Below, piece after piece: positions 35,529 to 45,859 of a DNA stretch of 64,000 nucleotides. The stretch covers positions 9,362,001-9,426,000 of the forward strand of contig NZ_CP107903.1 of assembly GCF_036013955.1 (NCBI RefSeq), written 5' to 3'. Numbering within the stretch: the stretch's first letter is position 1; each line of letters starts with the position of its first letter. The DNA comes from Streptomyces sp. NBC_00459. GTDB taxonomy: Bacteria; Actinomycetota; Actinomycetes; Streptomycetales; Streptomycetaceae. The notes under the pieces were generated by a model. That model saw only the letters and a program-made list of their open reading frames with translations, made no database searches and had not been told where the DNA came from. The position numbers and the translations under genes are program-made.

Positions 35529-36551
35529 GTGCTGATTGCTCAGCGTCCATCCCTGACCGAAGAAGTCGTCGACGAGTTCCGCTCCCGGTTCGTCATCGAG
35601 CCGCTGGAGCCGGGCTTCGGCTACACCCTCGGGAACTCTCTGCGTCGTACGCTCCTCTCCTCGATCCCGGGTGCGGCGGTCACGTCCATCCGCGTCGACG
35701 GTGTCCTGCACGAGTTCACCACCGTGCCGGGCGTCAAGGAGGACGTCACCGACCTCATCCTCAACATCAAGCAGCTGGTCGTCTCCTCGGAGCAGGACGA
35801 GCCGGTCGTGATGTACCTGCGCAAGCAGGGCCCGGGCGTCGTCACCGCCGCCGACATCGCGCCGCCGGCCGGTGTCGAGGTGCACAACCCCGACCTCGTC
35901 CTCGCCACGCTCAACGGCAAGGGCAAGCTGGAGATGGAGCTGACCGTCGAGCGCGGTCGCGGCTATGTCTCCGCCGTGCAGAACAAGCAGGTCGGTCAGG
36001 AGATCGGGCGTATCCCGGTCGACTCGATCTACTCGCCGGTTCTCAAGGTCACGTACAAGGTCGAGGCCACGCGTGTCGAGCAGCGCACCGACTTCGACAA
36101 GCTGATCGTCGACATCGAGACCAAGCAGGCCATGCGTCCCCGTGACGCCATGGCTTCTGCCGGTAAGACGCTCGTCGAGCTGTTCGGGCTCGCCCGTGAG
36201 CTCAACATCGACGCCGAGGGCATCGACATGGGCCCGTCCCCGACGGACGCCGCCCTCGCCGCCGACCTCGTGCTGCCGATCGAGGAGCTCGACCTCACCG
36301 TCCGCTCGTACAACTGCCTCAAGCGCGAGGGCGTCCACTCCGTGGGCGAGCTCGTCGCCCGCTCCGAGGCCGACCTGCTGGACATCCGCAACTTCGGTGC
36401 GAAGTCCATCGACGAGGTCAAGGCGAAGCTGGCCGACATGGGCCTGGCCCTGAAGGACAGCCCGCCCGGATTCAACCCGACCGCCGCCGCCGACGCCTTC
36501 GGCGCGGACAACGACGCGGACGGCGGTTTCGTGGAGACCGAGCAGTACTGA
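35529..36551 (+). CDS. rpoA: RNA polymerase alpha subunit, isolated copy
   Basis: A full-length 340-residue alpha subunit, starting MLIAQRPSLTEEVVDEFRS at a GTG. The N-terminal assembly domain is intact (GFGYTLGNSLRRTLLSSIPG, LKVTYKVEATRVEQRTDFD), as are the linker and C-terminal domain (LTVRSYNCLKREGVHSVGEL, NFGAKSIDEVKAKL), including the Arg and helix-hairpin-helix used for UP elements and activators. From memory it is nearly identical to the housekeeping Streptomyces RpoA. It has no rpsK/rpsD upstream and no rplQ downstream, unlike the conserved ribosomal operon, so it is most likely a second copy. Codon use is that of a highly expressed gene, with many GGT/CGT codons, suggesting recent duplication or continued selection. 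Confidence 0.93.
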   Translation: MLIAQRPSLTEEVVDEFRSRFVIEPLEPGFGYTLGNSLRRTLLSSIPGAAVTSIRVDGVLHEFTTVPGVKEDVTDLILNIKQLVVSSEQDEPVVMYLRKQGPGVVTAADIAPPAGVEVHNPDLVLATLNGKGKLEMELTVERGRGYVSAVQNKQVGQEIGRIPVDSIYSPVLKVTYKVEATRVEQRTDFDKLIVDIETKQAMRPRDAMASAGKTLVELFGLARELNIDAEGIDMGPSPTDAALAADLVLPIEELDLTVRSYNCLKREGVHSVGELVARSEADLLDIRNFGAKSIDEVKAKLADMGLALKDSPPGFNPTAAADAFGADNDADGGFVETEQY

Positions 36552-36576
36552 ACACCGCCCCACCAGGCCCGTCACT

Positions 36577-36597
36577 CCGGTTCCGGTCTCGAACCGG
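36577..36597 (+). terminator. Short hairpin after rpoA
   Basis: CCGGTTC/GAACCGG forms a 7-bp stem with a 7-nt loop, starting 25 nt after the rpoA stop. It is a modest terminator candidate. Confidence 0.45.
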
Positions 36598-37127
36598 GGG
36601 GACGGGTCGGCGCGGATCCTTCATGAGGGCTTCCCCGGACAGAGCGGGGTAGTGCCCGACCGAAGGGACGGGGGCCCTGGTCGTCGCTGGACGCGATCGT
36701 CGTCACAGATCGATGACCAGGCGCCCCCCGTACGCGCGGGACACATTGATGAGCATGATGTCGTCGGCGGCCTGCGCCGGCCGACTCCGGGATCGGCATA
36801 GGGGCCGGCCGCGTCCCGGTCCTCCCGAGCCGGTGCCGCACGGCAGCCTGCCGGAGTTCTCTCCCCCCAGCGTGGTGGCCGGCGTTCTCGCCCGGGCTGC
36901 CCGAGCCGTTCCAGGTGCCGCCGGCTCCGTGCCGGTTTCCGGACCGCAGCTTGCTGTCGGTCTCCGTGCGCGTCGACGATCCGATGGCCCGGCCGTGCAC
37001 GTCGATGGCCGGCCGGAGAGAACCGACCACGAGTCGGCCGCCCGGCAGACGCACGTGAAACAGAACGCATCCCCCGTCGCATCAATACGTATGGGGGAGC
37101 GGTTCCCCCGGAACGGGGAAGATCACA
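36598..37127. other. Intergenic region after rpoA, possible decayed minus-strand gene end
   Basis: About 530 nt with no intact gene. On the minus strand near 36770-36710 a frame reads AADDIMLINVSRAYGGRLVI and then stops, which looks like a genuine protein C-terminus. The upstream part of that frame is not sensible, so it would be a small remnant. The family was not recognised. Confidence 0.3.
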
Positions 37128-38279
37128 GTGACGGTCAAGCGCAGGATCGCAGGGCAACTGGCGGCAGTTGGGGCGATCACGATGGTGATCAGCGGAACCG
37201 CCACGGCCGAGCCGGCCGCCGGCGGGGTGTGGACGGAGACGTCGACGGGGCAGGTCTCGGTGATGACCTTGGCCCAGCCGAGCTCGTCGAAGACGTGGGC
37301 CGGCGGCGCCGAGGTCGTGGAGAATCCCGAGAACGGTTCCATCCGGTTCACACCCACCATGTACGAGCGTGACCTCGCCCGAGGCGGGGCGTGGAAGAAG
37401 ACGACGCTTCGGGGCGCCGACACATGGGACAGCAGAATCAACGACATCGCCACCGCGGCAGACGGCTCGGCGTTCTTCGTCGGTGACCAGGAATCGGACG
37501 GCGGGGGCGCTCTCATCGGGCGCTATGTGGCGGGCGCCTGGCAACTGACCGCCGACTCGGGTCTGCCTGCGGGGACGGTCAACGCCAGCTTGCTGTCGGT
37601 GAGTTCGGTCTCCGGCCGCGAAGCCTGGGCGGTGGGCCAGGGCTACACGGAGGACACCTTCACCCAGGTTCCGGTCGTCCAGCACTGGGACGGCCGACGG
37701 TGGCGGCCCGTGCGGATCCCGGGGTCGACGAACTGGCTCCCGACCCAGGTCGAGGAGTTGGCACCGAACGACGTCTGGATAGTCGGCATGGACTTCGACA
37801 CCAGCCAGTCCGTCGCCATGCACTGGGACGGACGCCGGTGGACACGGACGCCCACCCCGGCGTTCCCCGACTCGGCGATCCTCTTCGACGTCGCCGCCCG
37901 CACACCGACGGACGTCTGGGCCGTGGGATGGTCCCGTGACACCGACAAGCAGCGCCCGGCAGGGCTGGCCCTGCACTGGGACGGCACCTCGTGGACCCAG
38001 GTGCCCCTGCCCGCAGGCACCTTCTCGCTGCAGGCGGTGACCCTGCGGCCGAACGGCGGAATCGCCGTCGTGGGCGGCAACGACGACGCGGCTGTCGGCA
38101 TGAGCTGGACGCCCACCGAGGGCTGGCGGTCGCTCGGCCTGCCCGAGAGCGATCCGGAGTTCCCCCTCGGTGTCAGCTCCGTGGTGTCCTCCGGCACGCA
38201 TCTGACCGTCGGCGGCTGGCACTACCGGTCCAGCGGCAGTGGCGACTCCTTCAAGAGCGGCGCCATCTTCACCAAGTAG
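37128..38279 (+). CDS. Secreted beta-propeller-like repeat protein, unknown function
   Basis: A 383-residue exported protein. The signal peptide runs RRIAGQLAAVGAITMVISGTATA. The mature part carries repeated blades with the pattern DVWxVG followed by HWDGRRW: EAWAVGQGY/VQHWDGRRWRP, DVWIVGMDF/AMHWDGRRWTR and DVWAVGWSR/ALHWDGTSWTQ, at about 55-60 residue spacing. This pattern is common in Streptomyces secreted proteins of unknown role and suggests a propeller that binds other molecules. It starts at GTG 37128 with GGGGA upstream. No catalytic residues were recognised. Confidence 0.7.
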   Translation: MTVKRRIAGQLAAVGAITMVISGTATAEPAAGGVWTETSTGQVSVMTLAQPSSSKTWAGGAEVVENPENGSIRFTPTMYERDLARGGAWKKTTLRGADTWDSRINDIATAADGSAFFVGDQESDGGGALIGRYVAGAWQLTADSGLPAGTVNASLLSVSSVSGREAWAVGQGYTEDTFTQVPVVQHWDGRRWRPVRIPGSTNWLPTQVEELAPNDVWIVGMDFDTSQSVAMHWDGRRWTRTPTPAFPDSAILFDVAARTPTDVWAVGWSRDTDKQRPAGLALHWDGTSWTQVPLPAGTFSLQAVTLRPNGGIAVVGGNDDAAVGMSWTPTEGWRSLGLPESDPEFPLGVSSVVSSGTHLTVGGWHYRSSGSGDSFKSGAIFTK

Positions 38280-38561
38280 AGCGGTCCCGACCACCTCGGA
38301 GGTGTGCGGGGACGACCCGTCCCGCTCGCGCGGAACGCCTGCCGGCTCCGGGGTGCACCATGCACGGACAGGATGCTGTCCACGTCGCGGTACTCACCGG
38401 AACGCAGGGGACCGCCGCGCTCCGGCGCAGCGTCCGGATGCCGCGTAGCTCGACGGCCGGACGCACACCGACTGCGGCAGGCCGACGGGCTCCCGCCAGC
38501 GCGCCGGGCCCCGTCGGCAGGCCGAGGTCGGTGGCCTTCCGGCGGGGATGATGCCTGTGCG

Positions 38562-39209
38562 TCAGCTCCCGGTCCCGTCACGGCGGCAGTGCAGGAAGAT
38601 GTGGGGCTCGGCACCGGCGGCGGGGTGGTCCGGCGCGAAGACGATGCTGTGCCGGGCCAGCACCGTCAGCCCCGCCGCCTCCGCCATGCCGATGAAGTCC
38701 TCCTCGGCGAAGCTCGTGGCACGAACCGGCTGGCCCATGAAGACCACATCGAGGTCCTCCACGTCCGCGGGCACGGTGGCCAGCACCAGATGCCCGCCGG
38801 GCCGCAGGGCCAGAGTCAGGCGCCGCGTCAGAGCCGCCTGCTCGGCGCGGCTCATCTGCAACAGCGAGAAGAACACGCACACGCCGTCGAACGAGTCCGC
38901 ATCGAGCGGGAGTTCCCGGACGTCGACGCAGCGGAACTCGGCCTCGGGGACCTGACGGGCGGCGAGTTCGACCATGACGGGCGAGACGTCGACCCCCAGC
39001 ACGCTGTGCCCTGCCTCGATGAGCGCCGCCGCGGTGGGCCGACCCGTGCCACTGCCCACGTCCAGCGTTCGCGCGCCGGGCGGCAGCCGCTCGATCAGCC
39101 AGTCCAGCGCGGCCAGGTGCGCCGGCGCATGGGAGAACGCCTTCTCGTAGTCGGGGCCCAGAACATCGAACAGGACGGCGGCGGGCGGCCGTTGGTCCTC
39201 GTGACTCAC
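38562..39209 (-). CDS. Class I SAM-dependent methyltransferase
   Basis: A 215-residue methyltransferase. Motif I is TLDVGSGTGRPTAAALIEAG (about 49-68), with GVDVSPVMVELAARQVP next, the acidic CVDVRELPLD, and LALRPGGHLVLATVP (motif III). C-terminal residues include HIFLHCRR. No partner genes indicate the substrate. The start is ATG 39209, and it is divergent from the phosphoglucomutase gene. Nothing recognisable lies in the 282 nt between its stop and the propeller gene. Confidence 0.82.
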   Translation of the reverse strand: MSHEDQRPPAAVLFDVLGPDYEKAFSHAPAHLAALDWLIERLPPGARTLDVGSGTGRPTAAALIEAGHSVLGVDVSPVMVELAARQVPEAEFRCVDVRELPLDADSFDGVCVFFSLLQMSRAEQAALTRRLTLALRPGGHLVLATVPADVEDLDVVFMGQPVRATSFAEEDFIGMAEAAGLTVLARHSIVFAPDHPAAGAEPHIFLHCRRDGTGS

Positions 39210-39352
39210 GTCGGTGTCCCTTCATTCGCCGATGTGCATCGTCGCACCCGCCGGGCGCATGCCACAACGGCCGCCCGGTGGGCGTCCCGGCGGGCCGGAC
39301 GGAGGAGAATGAGGCACGTACTCAACGGTCGACCCTTGCGGAGGAGCGGGAA

Positions 39353-40993
<1,641 letters not shown>

Positions 40994-41443
40994 CGCGGAC
41001 GAGACCTCTGTACGCCGCCGTCGGCGCTGCGATCGGCGGCGGCACACCGACGGGGCGTTCAGGATCGCAGCGGCGAGTGGCAGCGGGGGGAGCCCGGGCG
41101 TTGAGCTCCGCCTCGGACCGAACCCGGCGTACAGCCCGACTCGTCTGCCGCCTTTCATTTCCGCAGGTCAGTGGCATGTTTTCTGACTGAATAAACTCCT
41201 GGGGCCGAATCCGGGTCGAATCCGGGCTGTGAGTATCGTCGTCCGTGTCTTCTAGCCATCGGGCAGATCCGGGCATTTTGGGTGTCAAACGCGGTCTCGC
41301 GTCAGCCTGAAGTGGACGTAAGAGCTTCGGATTCGCTCGGAAGTATTTGTCCGGCGTGTCTTCCTGTTGGCCCTCTCTTGAGCCGGTGGGGACGGGTGGG
41401 TTCCGAGGGCGGAAAGGGCCAATGCGACGTTCGTGACTGTCGG
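40994..41443. other. Non-coding stretch at the left edge of the accessory island
   Basis: 450 nt without a supportable gene, noticeably less GC-rich from 41150 on. CGCCGCCG/CGGCGGCG (41013-41020 with 41034-41041) may end pgm transcription. CGAATCCGGG is repeated in tandem at 41206-41215 and 41217-41226. The composition shift marks the change from chromosomal genes to accessory DNA. Confidence 0.45.
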
Positions 41444-41812
41444 TCACCTACCGGTGGCCGAGACGTCGATCACGGTGGTGCTGGCGCGCGCGGTCTCTGA
41501 CTGCGTCGCGGCAGTGGCGAACGCCGTGTGTGCCCCGGCTGAGAGCAGTGCGAGGTCCTCGTCGCGGGGGCCGCGATGGGTGGGTGTTCGGGGGCGGTGA
41601 GGTGTACGTCGTCGGGGGCCGGTCATGACGGGCGGCCTGCTGGGCCTCGGTGAGGTTTCGGGCGAAGGCGGTGACGTGGCCGGAGCCGGCCGTGTCGGTG
41701 GCCAGGGTGATGTCAGTGATGCCGAGCGTGACGGCGACGGCCGAGCCGGAGCTGTGGGGCCGCCGGAGATCTTCTCGGGGTCTAGCGCGTTGTGGATGGG
41801 GCTGCGGGTGCC
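41444..41812 (-). pseudogene. Allophanate hydrolase/amidase fragment, frameshifted and internally deleted
   Basis: Stitching minus-strand frames together recovers an amidase-signature protein. From 41812 it reads GTRSPIHNALDPEKISGG. After a one-base shift it continues SSGSAVAVTLGITDITLATD and TAGSG, matching the Gly/Ser-rich core with its catalytic Ser residues. GTRSP is characteristic of allophanate hydrolase (AtzF/DUR1-like). A jump then leads to DEDLALLSAGAHTAFATAA and VIDVSATG before a stop at 41444. The frameshift and the missing stretch after TDTAGSG make it non-functional. The start and the C-terminal domain are absent. Confidence 0.72.
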
Positions 41813-41968
41813 GCGCTCACGCTAGATCTCAACCGGCAGAGAATCGCCTTGAGGATGGATCGGGTAACGAATTCTTGGTGCGGGCGGCTCCTGGTTGTGC
41901 GGCCGTTTTGTGAAGTGTACCCCGGCTACAGGCTTAGGTGTGTGTACATTGTCAACAGTCTCTCTTGA

Positions 41969-42005
41969 TTGATGGACTCCTGGGGTCCGTGTACGGTGAT
42001 GTCCA
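41969..42005 (+). promoter_or_regulatory. Promoter giving a leaderless mRNA for the HTH-methylase
   Basis: TTGATG (41969-41974) and TACGGT (41992-41997) lie 17 bp apart in an AT-rich pocket. The expected transcription start, 7-8 nt past the -10, falls on or next to the ATG at 42005. No Shine-Dalgarno sequence precedes that ATG, so a leaderless transcript is likely. Confidence 0.6.
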
Positions 42006-43660
42006 TGGCAAACCACCCCGCTCCGTCCGTCGGCGGCCCGCTTGTCACCGGCTCCGAGATCGCCAGGCTCGCCGGCGTTACGCGGGCCGCCGTCTCCAAC
42101 TGGAGGCGGCGGTACGAGGACTTTCCCCCGCCCGCGGGCGGGGGGGCGACCAGTCCACTGTTTGACCTGGCCGCGGTGCAGACGTGGCTGGACAAGCAGC
42201 GCAAGGGCCAGGACGTCTCCGTGGAAGTGCAATTGTGGCAGGCCCTGCGGGCGGTCTACGGTGACGACATGATCGGCGGGCTCGCCGACGTCGCCCAGCT
42301 GTTCGCCGGTGGCGAGGCCCCGGAAGCTCTGCCGACTGACGCCGTACGACTGGCCCGGCAACTCGGCGAGAGTGGATCACCTCGCGACGTGGTGAACGCG
42401 CTTACCGAACGCTTCACCGACTCCGTACGCCGGGCCGGGTCGGACCAGGTCACCTCGCCACGTATCGTCCAAGCGGTGCGGCGCTTCGCCGGCAAGGTGC
42501 CCGCTGACGCGACCCTCTTCGACCCGGCGTGCGGTATCGGAACACTCCTGTTGACCGTCGGACCCGAGCACGGGCCGACGCGGTGCGGTCAGGAGGCTGA
42601 CGCCCGCAGTGCTCGATTCGCGCAGCTGCGAGCGGATCTCACGGGGCGCGCCGACGTCGACATCGCCACTGGGGATTCCTTGCGTGACGACCGCTGGCCG
42701 GACCTCAAGGCCGATCTCGTCGTCTGTGATCCGCCCGTCGGAGCCACCGACTGGGGGCGCGAGGACCTGCTCCTCGACCCCCGGTGGGAACTTGGCACAC
42801 CCTCGCGTGCCGAAGGCGAACTCGCCTGGCTGCAGCACGCCTACGCGCACACCGCGCCCGGCGGCCGCGTTCTCATGGTCATGCCCGCCTCGGTCGCCTA
42901 CCGCAAGGCCGGCCGCCGTATCCGGGCCGAGCTCGTGCGGCGCGGCATCCTCACGGACATCATCGCCCTCCCACCGGGGAGCGCTGCATCGCACGCGCTC
43001 CCCGTGCATCTCTGGCATCTGCGGCGCCCGCAGAGCCCGGATGACGCCGTCGCCAGGGTACGCATGGTCGACCTCACGGCGAACGATCCGGACGGCCCGC
43101 TGGAGCCGGGGCCCAACCAGACGGCAGACGTACCCCTGATCGAACTCCTCGACGACGCCGTGGATCTCACTCCCGGCCGTCACGTCGAGGAGTCCCATCG
43201 CGACTACGCGACCGAGTACCTGGCCCTGCGGCAGGAGCTGGCCGAGCAGGTGCGGTTGCTGGCCGACCTGCTGCCGACCTTGATGGGAGGCATCGCCCCA
43301 AGTGCCTTGGAAGCGCCGTCCGTCAGTGTCGCCGACCTCGCACGTGCCGGGCTGGTCGAATACGGCGATCCGGAGCCGGTCTCGGTGAGCGAACAGCTCG
43401 ACACCGATTACCTCCAGGGTTTTCTGCGCAGCGCGACGAACACCCGGCGGTCCACGAGCGCCAGCGGCACCTATCGACTCGACGGCAAGGGCGCCCGCAT
43501 CCCGCAGATGGACATCGCCGTACAGCGCCGGTACGGGGCCGCGTTCCGCGCGCTGATGGAGTTCGAGGAAGGAGCGCGGAGGGTGGCCGAACTCAGCAAG
43601 CAGACGGCGACACTGGCGAGGGACGGGCTCGGCAACGGGGCGCTCTCACCTGAAGAGTGA
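42005..43660 (+). CDS. HTH-N6-adenine DNA methylase fused to a half-HsdS tail
   Basis: A 551-residue protein. An N-terminal helix-turn-helix (GSEIARLAGVTRAAVSNWRR, about 12-45) is followed by a type I-like N6-adenine methylase core. Motif I is DPACGIGTLLLTVG (about 173) and motif IV VVCDPPVG (about 242), a variant of NPPF/DPPY. The last 150 residues resemble the conserved distal parts of an HsdS specificity subunit (YLQGFLRSATNTRRSTSASG, ARIPQMDIAVQRRYGAAFRA), but a full target-recognition domain seems missing. No HsdR is linked. It converges on the helicase gene 26 bp away. It could self-mark host DNA for the adjacent McrBC operon or act as a regulator. The alternative ATGs at 41969 and 41999 are less likely. 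Confidence 0.82.
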   Translation: MANHPAPSVGGPLVTGSEIARLAGVTRAAVSNWRRRYEDFPPPAGGGATSPLFDLAAVQTWLDKQRKGQDVSVEVQLWQALRAVYGDDMIGGLADVAQLFAGGEAPEALPTDAVRLARQLGESGSPRDVVNALTERFTDSVRRAGSDQVTSPRIVQAVRRFAGKVPADATLFDPACGIGTLLLTVGPEHGPTRCGQEADARSARFAQLRADLTGRADVDIATGDSLRDDRWPDLKADLVVCDPPVGATDWGREDLLLDPRWELGTPSRAEGELAWLQHAYAHTAPGGRVLMVMPASVAYRKAGRRIRAELVRRGILTDIIALPPGSAASHALPVHLWHLRRPQSPDDAVARVRMVDLTANDPDGPLEPGPNQTADVPLIELLDDAVDLTPGRHVEESHRDYATEYLALRQELAEQVRLLADLLPTLMGGIAPSALEAPSVSVADLARAGLVEYGDPEPVSVSEQLDTDYLQGFLRSATNTRRSTSASGTYRLDGKGARIPQMDIAVQRRYGAAFRALMEFEEGARRVAELSKQTATLARDGLGNGALSPEE

Positions 43661-43686
43661 CGTCCAGCCATATCGCCGGGCTGCGG

Positions 43687-45819
43687 TCACGTCGTCCGCG
43701 GAACGAATGGACTGGCTGCCCCGCTCCACGACACCGCCAACGCCTCCCGCGCACGTGTGCACGCCACGAACAGCAGACACCGCTCCCGGAGCAGGTCCGA
43801 GTCGTGCTGCAGCGAGTCCACGGAGGCCGGCGTCACTTCGCGGGCGAAGGGAAGCGCGCTCGCTGTCGCACCGATGACGGCGACGCAGCGGAACTCCAGC
43901 CCCTTCATGGCGTGCATGGTGGCCAGTCGTACGCCGTCCATGCCCGGCCCCGGATTGTCTCTGACCCGGGCCACCGGCACACGGGCCGCTGTCAGCTTGT
44001 CGTACGCCTTGTCGAGCAGCACGTTGAAGCGGGCGCACACGCCGATCTCCGACGGCCGGATGCCCTGCGCGATCCAGCTCTCGACGCGCTCGACGAGCGC
44101 CGCGATCTCCGCCTGCTCCGAGGCGTGCCCATCCAGGTGTGGAGTGCGGCCGTGCAGGAGCGACCGGTAACCCGCCAGGGTGTCGCTGCCCTCGCCACCG
44201 AGGTCATCGACCGACACCGGGGTGAGGATGCCCGTCGACCAGGCGAGGATCTCCTCCGTACTGCGGTAGTTGATGCGCAGGCGGTGCGTGCGCCCGGCCA
44301 CCGAGATGCCCAGCGAACCGAGTGAGACCTTCGAGTCGTAGATGCGCTGGTGCGGGTCGCCTGTGATGAACAGGTCGTCGCTGCCGGGCGCCACCGCTCC
44401 GCGCAGGACACGCCACTGGGCCGGGTGCAGGTCCTGTGCCTCGTCGACCACGACGTGGTCGTGCGTGGGTGAGGAAGTGGCCAGGAGCTCGGCCGCACGG
44501 GCGCACACCTTGAGGTGAGTGGTGACCTTCTGGTCGCGCAGCATGGACTCGAACAGTTCGACTGCGGGCCACAGCTGCTCCCGCCTGGTCGGCGGCAGTG
44601 CGCTGCCGCGACCGCGCCGGGAGGCCGCGCGGTAGTCGTCCAGGGTGCGCAGGTCCTGGGCGAGGACGACGTGGCGGTACTCCTGGGCCAGGAACTGTTC
44701 CGTCCACGGCAGTCCGAGCTTCTTCACGGTCCGCTGCCACACCTGCCGCTCCTCCCGGTCACCGATCGGGGAGGGCGCCCGCCCGTCGAGGCGGGTCACG
44801 ATTCCGTGCGCGTAGGCGTTGACCGTGGTCACCTCGACGCGGGCGAGCAACGACTCGTCGTCCAGGAGGACGGACAGGTTTTCCCGCAACGACGCGGCCA
44901 GGGCGTTGGTGAACGTGGTGAGCAGCACGCGGGCGTCCGGGGAGCGGGTGAGCAGGTGCTTGACCCTGTGCAGTGCCGCGACCGTCTTGCCCGTCCCCGG
45001 GCCGCCGGTGACCTGAACCGGGCCGCCGTACGACACCCGGTAGGCGACCCGGCGCTGGGAGGGATGCAGAAACACCCGCCAGGCCGCGAACGGCTTCTCC
45101 AGGATGTCGGCGAGTTCCTCCGGGCCGGTGACCAGGGTGATGCGGCTCGCGGTGTTGGCGATGACGACGGCCAAGCTCTCGTCCGGGTCGGGTCCCGCGT
45201 CGATGGGCCGCCGGACGGCGACCACGTCCCGGTACACCTCCTCGGGGCTGAACCCCTCGGCCAGGTACTGCAGCACCTCGCACTGGTCCTCCGGCAACAG
45301 CGTCTCGAAAGCCCGTAGCTGCGCCTTGTCGACAATGGTCCGCACGGCCCGAAGTACTTGGTCGTCGATGCCGAGTTCGCGCAGCATCGTGTCCGAGTAC
45401 TTCGCGAAGAGCAGCGAATCGGCGGCCTCGGCGGCCTTCTCAAGAGCCGGGGTCAGCTGCTCGATCGCCGCGACGTTGCGGACCTCCAGTGCTCGGGTCG
45501 CGGAGTTCGTCGTGTACAGCCGCTTCGCGGCCCAGGTGTAGGCGTCGTCGTGGGGGACGACGTTGACAAGCAGGAAGACGTCACTGCCGTCGTCCGGGGC
45601 GAGGACGACACCCCTCCAGAAGTCGTTGATGCGGATGGTCCGCATGCGTGGATCACGCGCGTTTTCCACGGACTCCAGGTGCAATCCCTTGTCCGCCTGC
45701 AGTTCGGGCACGGTGAGCTGTTGAAACTTCTGCATCGCCTTGCGTACGCCGGCTTTGACGGGGCGCTCAAGGACGTCGTAGCTCTCCCAGAAACTGTTGG
45801 CGAACGCGAGCTGCGGCAC
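43687..45819 (-). CDS. UvrD-type SF1 helicase with RelE-like N-terminal domain
   Basis: A 710-residue protein. Residues about 1-110 match the RelE/ParE fold of helicase-linked type (RKAMQKFQQLTVPELQADKG, RMRTIRINDFWRGVVLAP, NVVPHDDAYTWAAKRLY). The helicase core begins near 265 with Walker A GGPGTGKTVAALHRVKHLL, then the DEAQDLHPAQW box (motif II), GDPHQRIYD (motif III), LRINYRSTEEIL (motif IV) and VRLATMHAMKGLEFR (motif V), ending LLFVACTRAREAL (motif VI). It unwinds DNA 3' to 5' by family analogy. It is the last gene of the minus-strand operon, 40 bp after mcrC. Whether the toxin-like domain retains ribonuclease activity cannot be told from sequence. Confidence 0.85.
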   Translation of the reverse strand: MPQLAFANSFWESYDVLERPVKAGVRKAMQKFQQLTVPELQADKGLHLESVENARDPRMRTIRINDFWRGVVLAPDDGSDVFLLVNVVPHDDAYTWAAKRLYTTNSATRALEVRNVAAIEQLTPALEKAAEAADSLLFAKYSDTMLRELGIDDQVLRAVRTIVDKAQLRAFETLLPEDQCEVLQYLAEGFSPEEVYRDVVAVRRPIDAGPDPDESLAVVIANTASRITLVTGPEELADILEKPFAAWRVFLHPSQRRVAYRVSYGGPVQVTGGPGTGKTVAALHRVKHLLTRSPDARVLLTTFTNALAASLRENLSVLLDDESLLARVEVTTVNAYAHGIVTRLDGRAPSPIGDREERQVWQRTVKKLGLPWTEQFLAQEYRHVVLAQDLRTLDDYRAASRRGRGSALPPTRREQLWPAVELFESMLRDQKVTTHLKVCARAAELLATSSPTHDHVVVDEAQDLHPAQWRVLRGAVAPGSDDLFITGDPHQRIYDSKVSLGSLGISVAGRTHRLRINYRSTEEILAWSTGILTPVSVDDLGGEGSDTLAGYRSLLHGRTPHLDGHASEQAEIAALVERVESWIAQGIRPSEIGVCARFNVLLDKAYDKLTAARVPVARVRDNPGPGMDGVRLATMHAMKGLEFRCVAVIGATASALPFAREVTPASVDSLQHDSDLLRERCLLFVACTRAREALAVSWSGAASPFVPRTT

Positions 45820-45859
45820 GAGGCGCTCTCCCCACCCAGAACGGACACTCAGTGGTCGA

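Noticed and set aside
41206..41226. Short tandem repeat CGAATCCGGG as a CRISPR or iteron array
   Set aside because: Only two copies, no regular spacers, no cas or rep genes.
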